From Magnolia sinica (Eukaryota > Streptophyta > Magnoliopsida > Magnoliales > Magnoliaceae): a DNA stretch of 64,000 nucleotides. Every line of letters starts with the position of its first letter. The first letter of the stretch is position 1. The translations under genes and the position numbers were made by a program. Below the pieces are notes generated by a model that worked only from the letters and a program-made list of their open reading frames with translations, had not been told where the DNA came from and made no database searches. Where the stretch lies: assembly GCF_029962835.1 (NCBI RefSeq), contig NC_080574.1, positions 23,038,001 through 23,102,000 of the forward strand. The letters are read 5' to 3'. This document shows, in pieces, positions 34,504 through 44,478 of this stretch.

Positions 34504-35136
34504 TGTTGAGAAGTGGAGCCACATCTGGGGCCACACACGACCAGTCGTGGCCCCTGCTCGACCGGTCGTGGAGCCCGCTTGACCGGTCGTGACCAGTCGT
34601 AGATTAGCACGACTCGAACTCCAGCGAGCATCAGTTTTTTGGGTCTGAGGTGCTCAACCGGTCGTGGACCATGTACGATCGGTCGTGGAGCCCACTCGAC
34701 CGGTCGTGCAGTCTGCTCGACCAGTCGTAGTTACACAGATTCGTTTCCGAATCTGATGCAGACTGCAGAAAATTGAGTTACCTTTCGTAAGGATGCAAAA
34801 GAGAAATTACCAAAACTATAAATTGGGGTCCCTAGGGCTATTCTAGGGTTAAGGTGAATATTTGAGAGTTATTCTAAAGTGTGGGCAAAGAGTTTTCTCT
34901 GTATTTCCAAGGAAGAGGTTAGTATATTGCCTTGTAAACTTCGTTATTCTTCATAATGGAAGTTTGCATCCGTAGTTTTTTATCCTAGTTTGAAATTTTT
35001 CCACGTATATCTTCTCTTGTGGTTTGTTTGAATTGCTTTGATCTGTTTCTAATTTATATTTCTTCTTGTTTATTTTTTATGGGCGAGACTTGAGATTAGA
35101 TCTCGGTTCATTGCGTTGTTGGCGTGCTACATAATA
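34504..35136 (+). repeat. Solo LTR of the copia family, with target duplication
   Basis: It begins TGTTGAGAAGTGG and ends CTACATAATA, flanked by a perfect TCCTT duplication (34499-34503 and 35137-35141). It matches the LTRs of the element at 6336-22492 along most of its length, including the 'gttcattgcgttgttggcg' tail and the promoter-like 'ctataaattgg'. Its U3 palindromes have a different core (GACCGGTCGTGG against CTCGACTGGTCGAG). A solo LTR with intact duplication is the usual outcome of recombination between two LTRs of one element. Confidence 0.88.
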
Positions 35137-35141
35137 TCCTT

Positions 35142-36031
35142 CTTAATGATCAAAATCATTTATATAATGGGACTTGTATGAATAGATGATATCCAAAATA
35201 AGTTTCAAATTAAAGTATTTTAACCTTTGATTATTTAAAAAATATGAAGATCATAAAGGAAAATAGCCAAATATTCAAGGAGATAAAATATACCCAAAAA
35301 AATATAATATTTCTTTTGACACCCTATTTAAGGTGATAGCCATCATATAAATGGTTTGGATCATTGGATACCCTACATCTAAAGGCCATAGTGAATGCCA
35401 TTGTGTCCTTTCAAAATCTAAAGTTAATTAAGAACTCTCTTAAAACTATTTACAGATAATAAAATGCCCCTCTCATACACTTTATATATAACAGAGATGT
35501 ACCTTTTTAACTAAACAACTATAGTTGAAACCAGGGTGATATATATATATATATATATATGGGCAAGGTGGGCCAAAAAAGTTAATTCTTCATAACTTGT
35601 TACTTAAAAAGTATACTGTAATAACATTGGAGATTTTAGAGGTTGCCTAACCCAAGAATAGCTAGGCTATTTCTCTTTTAGTAACTATTAAAGTTGTGTC
35701 CTACATATGCTATTTTTATATTTACGTTCAGATAGGCCTATACTAATGCATCTACCTTGTATAGCTTATTATGTTCGCCTAAGTAAGATTTGAGATCTTA
35801 TTCTTCATTTCAATAGGAAATTCTTGTTTCCCTGCATTGTGATTGGTCCACATCATTGTTGACGTTGCGGGGCACTGCAACATTAAATACAGTGTGATAA
35901 AGTGGCACAACTAGATTACAAGAAACATGAGTTCTATGTTTGTGGCAAGCTGAGGATCCAGATTTATCAAGGATTGTGGATCATCTGTGTTGAAGGCATA
36001 CATAAGTGGGAGTGGATTAGCTAATACCCGA
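35142..36031. other. AT-rich gene-free stretch
   Basis: AT-rich DNA with a short (TA)n run at about 35540-35561 and no coding frame of note. Confidence 0.5.
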
Positions 36032-36500
36032 GTAACAGCTTAGTGGGTGTTACCTTTATCATGTGGAGCCACCTTGATGAATTTGTTTCATATCCATCCC
36101 ACTCATCTGTTTTTGCATATCATTTAAGGACGGTGTCCCAAAACCTAAGTAGATCAATGGAAAAAGTTATGAATAATCATTAAAAGCTTTTTTAGGCTAC
36201 AAAAATTTTGGATCAAGATAATATTTGTATTTTCCCTTCATTCAGTTCTATTTGACCTTATCAACGGCTTGGATGGAAGATACACGTTAAGGATATGCTT
36301 ATAGTGAGCTTTGGGAAGTTTTTAATGGTGAGTGTTCAATTACCAATGTTTCTTGTGGTTTGGTGCACCTAAGATTTGAATATGCTTAATGTTTGGCACT
36401 ATTTACTAAAATAAGATGGAAAAACAGATGGATAGAGTGGATATACAACATATCATCAGGGTGGGCCCTAGGTAAGGATAACACCCAGCTAAGATGTTAT
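36032..36500. mobile_element. Fold-back element, copy B
   Basis: The left end 'gtaacagcttagtgggtgtt' pairs with the right end ('aacacccagctaagatgtta'). Inner blocks ('catcccactcatctgttttt' with 'aaaacagatggatagagtgg') also pair. The central part shows the family's shared loop phrases ('ttttggatcaagataatatt', 'acggcttggatgg'). Confidence 0.75.
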
Positions 36501-36524
36501 ATGACAACACCTCATCCATGGGCC

Positions 36525-37105
36525 ACTGAGGGGCCACCGTGATGTATGAATCTTATCCACACCGTCCATACCTTTTTCCATATCATTCTAGTTACTGGAC
36601 CAAAAATAAGGCATATCGGAGGCTCGAGTCAACCACACCATAGGAAGCAATGGTGCTACGGACACCCACCGTTGAAACCTTCCATCAAATTTTCCAGATC
36701 ATTTGGGAGCACATGCCCAAAAATGAAGCACATCCAAAGATAAAATGTACCATACCAAGGAAAGCAATGGGGATTGACCAACCACCGTTGAAACCTTCCT
36801 ACAGTCCATGGTAAGGTTTATTTGCTATCTAGCATCTCATGAGGTCAAACAAACCGATGAAAGGAAAACACAAATATTGACTGTAAGGTTTATTTGCTAT
36901 CTAGCATCTCATGAGGTCAAACAAACCGATGAAAGGAAAACACAAATATCAACTTGGCATTTAATTCCCACTCTTTCCTGTAGTGTTGGCCTACTTGATA
37001 TTGGGATCTACCTTAGTTTTTGTCTCATGCCTGAAAATGATATGATAAAATGGATGGACGGTGTGGATTAGACATATACATCATGATGGGCTCATGTAAG
37101 TTCCA
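36525..37105. mobile_element. Fold-back element, copy C, with internal duplications
   Basis: Family arms are visible ('gtgatgtatgaatcttatcc' and 'gtgtggattagacatataca'). The left half appears twice in part (two successive 'gttgaaaccttcc' segments at about 36673-36685 and 36787-36799), and the loop carries a perfect 67-bp tandem duplication, so this copy has been rearranged since insertion. Confidence 0.65.
36811..36949. repeat. Perfect 67-bp direct repeat, 72-bp period
   Basis: 36811-36877 and 36883-36949 are identical by eye, beginning GTAAGGTTTATTTGCTATCT, separated by 5 bp. It lies in the loop region of fold-back copy C, and the perfect identity indicates a recent event. Confidence 0.9.
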
Positions 37106-37182
37106 CCTTAATGCTTCCGATTTCTTTCTCTCTTCCCGAAATGTGCTGCGCTATTCAACAAGCAACTTAGGTGTGAAATTTA

Positions 37183-37600
37183 TGTTCTCACTCTAACCTA
37201 ATACTTAGGTCACACTGTCCATCTATTTTATTTTTTTTCAGATGTGAGCCTGAAAACAAGGTAGATCCATTGCTCAAGTGGACTACACCACATAAAACAT
37301 CAAGACTTAGATGCTTACTGTTGAGAACTTCTTGGAGCCACATAAGGCTCTAATCAAGGTATATCCGTGTTTCTCCTTCATCCAAGTTTGTGTGACCTCA
37401 CGAGCAGGTAAGATAGTAAATAAACTTTGTGGTTGGCACTAAGGAAGGTTTGGTTGGTAATTTGTTAGTAGTGTAGTCCAACTGACATTTGGATGTACCA
37501 CAATTTTGGGCTCATGCTCTAGAATGCATGATATAGAAAAATTGATGGAAGGTGTGGATCTAAAACATAAGTCACGATGGTCCTAAAAATGTTACACACG
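37183..37600. mobile_element. Fold-back element, copy D
   Basis: A decayed copy: 'acactgtccatctatttta' on the left pairs with 'attgatggaaggtgtgg' on the right. The interior has 'aagtggactacaccacat' and 'ttcatccaagtttgtgtgacc', the family's characteristic half and loop phrases. Confidence 0.6.
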
Positions 37601-37611
37601 TTAAAAGTTGG

Positions 37612-38126
37612 GTTGTATAAGAAGTTCCTGCATGCTCGGATGCTACGTAGGGCCCAACATGATGCTTCTGAAAAATCTACCTGGTCCATCCATTTTTTTT
37701 TCATATCATTTTAAGACATAAGACCAAAATTCAAGTGGATCCAAAACTAAAGGCAGGAATATGATATGGAAAATGGGAGAAAGAGTTTTCCACTTTTAAA
37801 ACCTTCTCGAGCTCTATCGTAATGTTTATATGTCATACAAAACTCTTTTTAAGCTCACCCTGCAAGTTCACTCCCAATAGCGTGAAGGGAAACATAAAAC
37901 TTTTATCGTTATTTAAAACTTTTGTAACATACAAATGTTTAAAGTGCAGTCACTAAATCTCCACTGTTTCCTCTCATGCGGTCCACTCGAGTTTTGGATA
38001 CATCTGAATTTTGGTCCCATGTCCCAAAATGATTTGAAAAAAAAACGGATGGGCAGAGTCGATTTTTCAGAAATATCATGGTGGCCCCACGTAGTATCCA
38101 AAGGATTTGGCAGTAAATCAGCGTCC
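37612..38126. mobile_element. Fold-back element, copy E
   Basis: Left arm phrases 'gggcccaacatgatg' and 'tggtccatccatttt' pair with the right arm 'acggatgggcagag' and 'catggtggccccacg'. The right end 'ggcagtaaatcagcgtcc' matches the right end of copy G ('ggcaggaaatccgcgtcc'), so E and G are one subfamily. Confidence 0.65.
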
Positions 38127-38133
38127 TGTATGT

Positions 38134-38657
38134 AAACGGATTGGCTACTTCCCCGCGGGCAGGTGGTCGGTGTTCTTTGGGCCCCACCATTATGTATGTG
38201 TTTCATCTACGCCGTTCATATATTTTTCTAGATCATTTAATGGTATGAGACCAAAAATTAGATATATCCCTATTTCAAATGGACCACGTTACAGGAAACA
38301 GTTTTGAATGAACGTTGATCATTAAAAACTTTTTGGGGGCCATAAAAGTTTTGGATCAAGCTGATCATTTTTTTCCCTTCATCTAGGACTGTATGACCTA
38401 ATCAACAGATTGGATGTCAAATAAACAGTACATTGGGCCTTAGGAGGATTTTAATGGTAGATATCCGATCACTATTGTTTTCCTATGGTGTGATCCAACC
38501 GATATTTATATCCCTCTCAAGTTTTGGATCAAGCACTAAAATGATCTGTAAAAATGGATGAACAGAATGGATGAAACACATACGTCATGGTGGGGCCCAC
38601 AGAGCACCGACCACCAGCCACCGAGCCGGCGGTAGGGGGAGTAGCCAATACGTTTCC
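38134..38657. mobile_element. Fold-back element, copy F (best preserved)
   Basis: Long inverted ends: 'aaacggattggctacttccc' on the left pairs with 'gggagtagccaatacgttt' on the right. Further in, 'gtggtcggtgttctttgggc' pairs with 'gcccacagagcaccgaccac' and 'tatgtgtttcatc' with 'gatgaaacacata'. The arms extend well over 150 bp each, around a loop near 38345-38440. No coding frame is present. Confidence 0.85.
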
Positions 38658-39084
38658 TTCCTATTTGGAGCATCGGCAATGACGTGTACCACTGAGAAGC
38701 GAGGGCTCAGAAATTCCCTGCGCCTTCAACACAGATGATCCACACTCGTCCCAGTTGTTGCTTTTAAAATACCATGGAATAGGCATGGATGTACCAGCAA
38801 ACACATAGTCATGCCTGGTTATGTGAGACACGTGTAACTTGAGAGTGGCACATGTGCACGTATAAAGTGCCTGAAGATGCACAGTGGCACATGTGGGGCA
38901 TTTAAAGGTTTGTTGCACACATGTAAGTGCTTGAAAATCGACCGTTCAAGTCCCATGCATCGCATGGATGCAATAACTGAGTGGTCTAACGTTCACCGCA
39001 CCTAGAAAACACTGTTATCTCACTGACCATAGAAAGAGAGAGCAGTCTTGCATTTGTTTTTCTTGAAAAAGCCCTGTTTAGGAC

Positions 39085-39610
39085 GGGGATTCCCTGCGAA
39101 AGCCTTTGGCAAGAAGTTCCTGGGCTGGGAACTTAGGTGGGGTCCGAAGTAATGTTTTTGAGAAATCCACTCCAGTCATCCGTTTTGTAATCTCATTTTA
39201 GTACAAAAGGCCAAAAATGATCCGTATCCAATACTCAGGGGGGCCAAAAATGTAAGTATTGAATGTCAACGGTTGAAATATTCGTGTGGCCACAGAAGCT
39301 TTGAATCCCGATAATATTTGTTTTTTTTCATTTCATCCCAATATGAATGACGTTATAAACGGTATAGATGGCATATAAACATCACTTTTGACGCCAAGAA
39401 CGTTTCAACGGCAGGAATTTCCCTACACACATTTTCCCTTAGTGCGGCCCACTTGAGTCTTGGATCCTACTCAATTTTGGTATCAAGTGCTAAAATGATC
39501 TCAAAAAACGGATGGCCGGGGTGGATTTCTCATAAACATCACGGTAGGCCCCACCTAGGTTTTGAGCCTAGGAACTTCCTACGGAAGGCTTTGGCAGGAA
39601 ATCCGCGTCC
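39085..39610. mobile_element. Fold-back element, copy G
   Basis: The left end 'cgaaagcctttggcaagaag' pairs with the right end ('cttcctacggaaggctttgg'), then 'gaacttaggtgggg' with 'ccccacctaggttt'. The interior shows the family loop ('cccgataatatttgt', 'aaacggtatagatggcatat'). Confidence 0.8.
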
Positions 39611-41157
39611 CCTGTTTGGTACCAGAATTCATAGTTCCTATATTTGCTGACGTCATGCAACTGTAACTGTCTGGTAGATTCAGTTGTACAATTTATTGTT
39701 ATTTTTTTTTCATTTTTGGATAATGAGAAACTATTTTTATAATTATTATTTTTTACTACCGTGTAACTCTATGTCAGGATTTGGTTTGATCTAACATTTA
39801 TCTACGAATCCTCGTGAAGTTAGGTGGACAGTCATGAAATTAGAATGTATCAATGATGTTAGTTCACATACATGTGGGGTTGTACCATCTCACACACATA
39901 CCAAGATGTTTATGTAAAATGTTGTTGGTTAAATTTGGTTGAATCTATCCTACCTCTTGTGAGTCGTTAGTACCTGTAAATCAATGAAGAACAATGAGAC
40001 ATTGGGTGCTAGTTATGGCTGGAACTCTCCAATGCTTAAATCAGGCATATGAACTCACAGTATGCATAGTAGAATCATAATAATTGTACGTAACTTTTAT
40101 CATGTCATGGGTGTATTTATAAGCTTTCTTGGTAATCTATGAATCTGAGTGGATTTGTTGAATATGCTTGAGAGACTCATATTGGAGTTGGAATCTAATT
40201 TCAAGTATGTCTCTGATTATATTTTGATTGGCGTGATTTTTTGCTACAACCTCGTTGGATTGATTCTATCTTTATACGTCACAAGATTTTTTTCAAATAT
40301 TTCTATTCCTAGATCGAGGTCGATGTCAATATATGAGGTCAATGTCAATATTTGAGATAAATATTGGGATTGGTCGATGACCCTTATTACCAAGCCTGGT
40401 TGATTGGTTTGACTTGGTCATCATGTTTTCTTGCTCAGTCCAACTTCCCTGGTGGCCGGCACATCGGTAGTTTGAGGAGTCTGACTCTATTAGTTCTTCG
40501 TCACGTGTCTCATACATCCAGTTCGATTTTCCCTATAACATAAAAATACAATAGTTGATCAAGTAAGCCACGGTGATACATGATAAGCTCTAGTCATTGT
40601 TTAGACCATCCATCACTTGAGGGAAATGGATGGTCTAGTATTGATTACACTAAAAATGGTTTTAATTGCCCATTCATATTGAAAGATCGCTTTGATTACC
40701 ATTGTTTAGACCATCCATGGTATTGATTACAATGGATCCAAATCATCCATCATGTGGATCCCACTTTTAATTGCCCATTCATATTGAAAGATCGCTTTGA
40801 GCGGATGATCCTAATGTCCAGTCAGTGCTATAGAAATGGATGATGTATATTGATCATGGCAGAAAACTCCAGTCATTGATCCAGATCATCCATCACATGG
40901 TGCCACCTTAATTCCTTTGATTCTTTGGGAACATGATTTCAATTAAAATTTTTATATGTCCATTCACATGGCAATGGGCAGTCCATGTGAATTAAACTAG
41001 AAATGGTCTAATCATTGATCTAGATCACCATTACGTGGATTTTATTACCTGTCCTTCTCAAAAATCACTTTAGCCAGAATGTTTAAATCTTCCCGTCTTT
41101 GGCGAAGGAAATGAATAACAAACGTTAATTAGAGTAGAAACTACTTAAAGGACCATC
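39611..41157. other. Gene-free stretch with a 36-bp direct repeat
   Basis: No coding region. Two identical 36-bp blocks starting TTTTAATTGCCCATTCATAT lie at 40660-40695 and 40765-40800 (105-bp period), with related 'gaccatccatcac' phrases around them. This indicates a small local duplication. Confidence 0.55.
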
Positions 41158-41640
41158 TGTTGGGGGACTACGGAAGCACATAGAGAAGAATTTAGGATAG
41201 TAATCCAACAGTACTAAGCAAACACAAAGAGAGCACGACAATTTAACGTGAAAAAAATATTTCGGGAAAAAACCACGGCACAAGGTAACAGATGATCACT
41301 ACGAAAGTAGAAATTACAAAGAGAAAGAGTTTACCTGATTCGAACAACCTCAAATTTCCCCCCTGCTACACCCTTTAAAACCCCGGAATAATTTAGAAAC
41401 ACTTAGAACACCTCTCACTCTCGTTTACACCCATGTATATGGCCTTGGAAAGAATTGCAAACGAAATCGAAAACAAATCCTGCAAATTCACAACTTTATG
41501 AAAAATCTACACGTAATCCATCGATGCCATCGAACACTCATAGATGATATCAAAATCCTATTGAATTGAGTGGATTTTATTCCATACAAAATCAAATATA
41601 TTTAAAATCCTAATTTGGCAAGGCCGGGGTAGTAACCAAT
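41158..41640 (-). repeat. Probable LTR fragment (minus strand)
   Basis: Read on the minus strand it contains the R/U5-like phrase 'gtgccgtggttttttcccg', then 'cacgttaaattgtcgtg', and closes with CCCCCAACA at 41158, all resembling plant copia LTR ends. The other end and a target duplication could not be fixed. Confidence 0.4.
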
Positions 41641-41644
41641 CGGT

Positions 41645-42190
41645 GTCTTTGGAAGCTGGGTACTACCCCGCTGGAACTTAGTTAGAATCGGACCGTAATG
41701 TATATGTTTTATCCACGCCATCCATCTATTTTATCAAATTAATTAATTAGGGTATGAGTCAAAAAGAAAGTAACTCGAAGGCTCAAGTGAACTACACCAC
41801 ATCATGCAATTGGGGATTGAATTCGTACCGTTGAAAATTTCTTTGGGCCTATCATGATGTTTATTTGCCATTCACCCTCTTCATAAGGTCACATGAATCC
41901 CAAGAAAACATAAATAACACCCTGATCCATAGCTCAAGTGGTAAACTGTTCTTGGGATCAACCCTTGGGGGTCTCTAATAGAGAAGCGTGAACTGACCGT
42001 AAAACTTGAAGTTTTTGACAATTCCCATTGTTTCCAATGCGGTGATCTACGTGGGTCTTCCATCTACTATTTTATTTTTGCTTTTAAAATTTTTTTTTCT
42101 TTTTTAATCGCACCCTAAAATGGTATGTTAAAATGATGGGCTACGTGATCAAGACATGTGCATCACAGTGGGCTCCCATTGGTGGGGATA
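41645..42190. mobile_element. Fold-back element, copy H
   Basis: Family phrases on both sides ('atccacgccatccatctatt' on the left; 'aaatgatgggctacgtgatc' and 'cacagtgggctccca' on the right) and a family half-arm 'caagtgaactacaccacat'. The middle (41920-41990) looks inserted or replaced and contains 'tagctcaagtggtaaac', which recalls a tRNA box A. Confidence 0.55.
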
Positions 42191-42234
42191 GTGTACCCAA
42201 TTCCCGACCCCCCTCCAAGGAGGGAGGATTAGGT

Positions 42235-43230
42235 ACAGCCCCTGGCCCCACCCAAGATGGTGCAGCCCTCACTGATTGTAGGGCCTACCTTGATTTATGT
42301 ATTTTAAATCCACATCATCCATCCATTCTTCCAACAATTCTTGTGTATTCAGGTAAAAAGTTAATTATACCATTTTATAGATGTTTGTATGGAAGTAGTT
42401 TCATCCCGAAAATGATAACAATTTTAACAATTTCAGGGCCAAAACTTCACGGGCCCACCAAGATGTATGTTTTAAATGTATGTTGTGCAGTCATCATTTT
42501 ATGGCATGGACTAAAAAGCAAAGTAAATCCAAAGCTCAAATAGACCACACTACGTGAAAAAATTAGGATTGAACAATAATCATTAAAATTTTTTATCCTC
42601 TATTGATCCACTTATGATTTAGATTTGCTTGATTTTTGAATTTGTGCTTTGGAATGATTAAAAAAAATGGATTGAGGGCACGGATAAAACACCAATATAG
42701 GGTATGGACAAAACACCAATGTTATGCAGAGTAATATCTCTATTTATTTATTATTATTATTAGTATTATTATTTAGCAATGAGCTATTGAAAAAGGTGTT
42801 AATTTCTCTATCAAGCTGCCTCCATTCACATGGAAATTAATTATTAATATAAAAAGATATTAAATACACAACAATTCACATGAAATACAATATTTAAAAT
42901 AAGCCCTTAATACATGTCCCAAAAACCAAGTATATTCAAATCTCCTATACTATACACGGTAAATATTGATGGTTGACCTTTAAAAACTTTTTGTCGCAAA
43001 AAAAACATTATAGTGGGCTTTAATAAATTTTCAGTGGTGGAGCATTCAATCACCACTGTTTCTTATAATACGGTACACCTGGAATTTTTTATCTGCTTAA
43101 TTTTTGTGATTGTCGCCTAAAATAATCTTAAAAAATAAATGAACGGCGTAGATTTAGAAGACATACATCAAGATAGGCCCCACGGTAAGGGCCGCACCAT
43201 CTTGGGTAAGGCGGGACTGCACCTAATCCG
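42235..43230. mobile_element. Fold-back element, copy I, with a second copy nested
   Basis: The left end 'ggattaggtacagccc' and 'acccaagatggtgcagccct' pair with the right end ('gggactgcacctaatcc' and 'cgcaccatcttgggt'). The unit is about 1 kb, twice the usual size. A further left-arm motif ('gggcccaccaagatgtatg') begins at 42450, so one family member appears to sit inside another. Confidence 0.65.
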
Positions 43231-44392
43231 CTCCCCTCGCAGCCTCGCAGGCACTGGCTGAACCGGACCGCTCACGCTAAAAGCTTGAGATCCACGTGCC
43301 AGTTATTCGATGTGCACACCATTCAGTTTATACAAGTGTGATGGATGATAGGCAGGCACTTGGAAATTATTTACTAATAAGTCAAATTAAACTGTCCAAC
43401 TTATGATGTATCATTAAAAAATTACACTTAACTATCTGAACATCCGATTGGCGGACGCTTATTGGACAGTCGAAAATGAAAATATTCAATAGTCTTATTT
43501 TCACAAACTAGTGTCCACGGATCAGAGGTCAGGATTGTTCAGGGTTGGGACTTAAAGACAATGGGTTCCACAATTTAGTCGGTTTTCAAGTTACCTATGC
43601 CACGTGTACAAGTTCTGAATACCTGTGTATCAAGAGTCATATGCTGCCTGAGTAGAAATAATGTAAGCTGTCCAAAGCCAATCAACCATAGATGCAAAAG
43701 GCACTATTAATTTGAAGGAAAGAGCTCAATACGTGCAGATCGGGCCCATGATTCAGTGATCCAGACTGTTGATCTGATGGGGCACAGAGCGGATGGGGGA
43801 TACTTCAAAAATCCTCCAAATCAGAACCTTGAAGATTGTAGCTATTCAATCTTTGGGCATCTTGCAGATATCTTGCGATGTTCCCAGGCCAATCATCTAA
43901 GTGGGCCCATGGGATCGATGGTACAGATCGCCGAGCGGTTAGTATAAGGAACGGTGCATCAGGACATTATTTCAGCTTCAAATGCATCAGAAAGATCCTA
44001 TAAATTATAATAAATACTCTCAGACGAATGACCATGAACTCACGGTGTTCTTCTTTCCATTTTACAAATATACATTGTTAATCTCGGCGGGGCCCACCTG
44101 CTGGGTGGTTCTGATTCACCCACCATAGAGCGTCAACGAACCAAAGACTAATTCATTGCGCAACGAACCTTAAAACGCTCCTCCTCCATGAGGACGGAAA
44201 TCAAGCTCTTTCCTTCTCTTCTCTAGTTGCAGAGAAGCAAAGCAAAATAACAGAAAAACGCTTCAAAAAATACCAATCCCGCTCTCAAAATTCGAAGATT
44301 CCAACCCCTCTTTTCTCTCCTTCCCTTTTAGGGCTTCCAAAGCAAAACCCTAATCTCTCTCTTTCTCTCTCTCACAACACTTCAGAACACCA

Positions 44393-44430
<38 letters not shown>

Positions 44431-44478
44431 ATTCCGAAACGCCATTAAAGCTCCAGATACATCTGTGTTTTGTCGCTT
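43231..44478 (+). promoter_or_regulatory. Upstream region and 5' leader of the ALFIN-LIKE gene
   Basis: 43260-43990 contains dispersed-repeat-like sequence ('tgatccagactgttgatctgat', also recognisable near 23735). From about 44160 the sequence becomes leader-like: 'ctcttccttctcttctctag', 'agggcttccaaagcaaaacc' and a (CT)n run at about 44395-44429, 50 bp before the start codon. The transcription start probably lies between 44150 and 44350; no TATA box could be fixed with confidence. Confidence 0.45.
44395..44429. repeat. (CT)n microsatellite in the AL 5' leader
   Basis: About 17 CT dinucleotides. Pyrimidine-rich CT tracts are common in plant 5' leaders and GAGA/CT-type core promoters. Confidence 0.9.

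Noticed and set aside
41920-41990. Possible tRNA gene or SINE head ('tagctcaagtggtaaac') inside fold-back copy H
   Set aside because: Box-A-like only; no convincing box B and no tRNA fold visible by eye.
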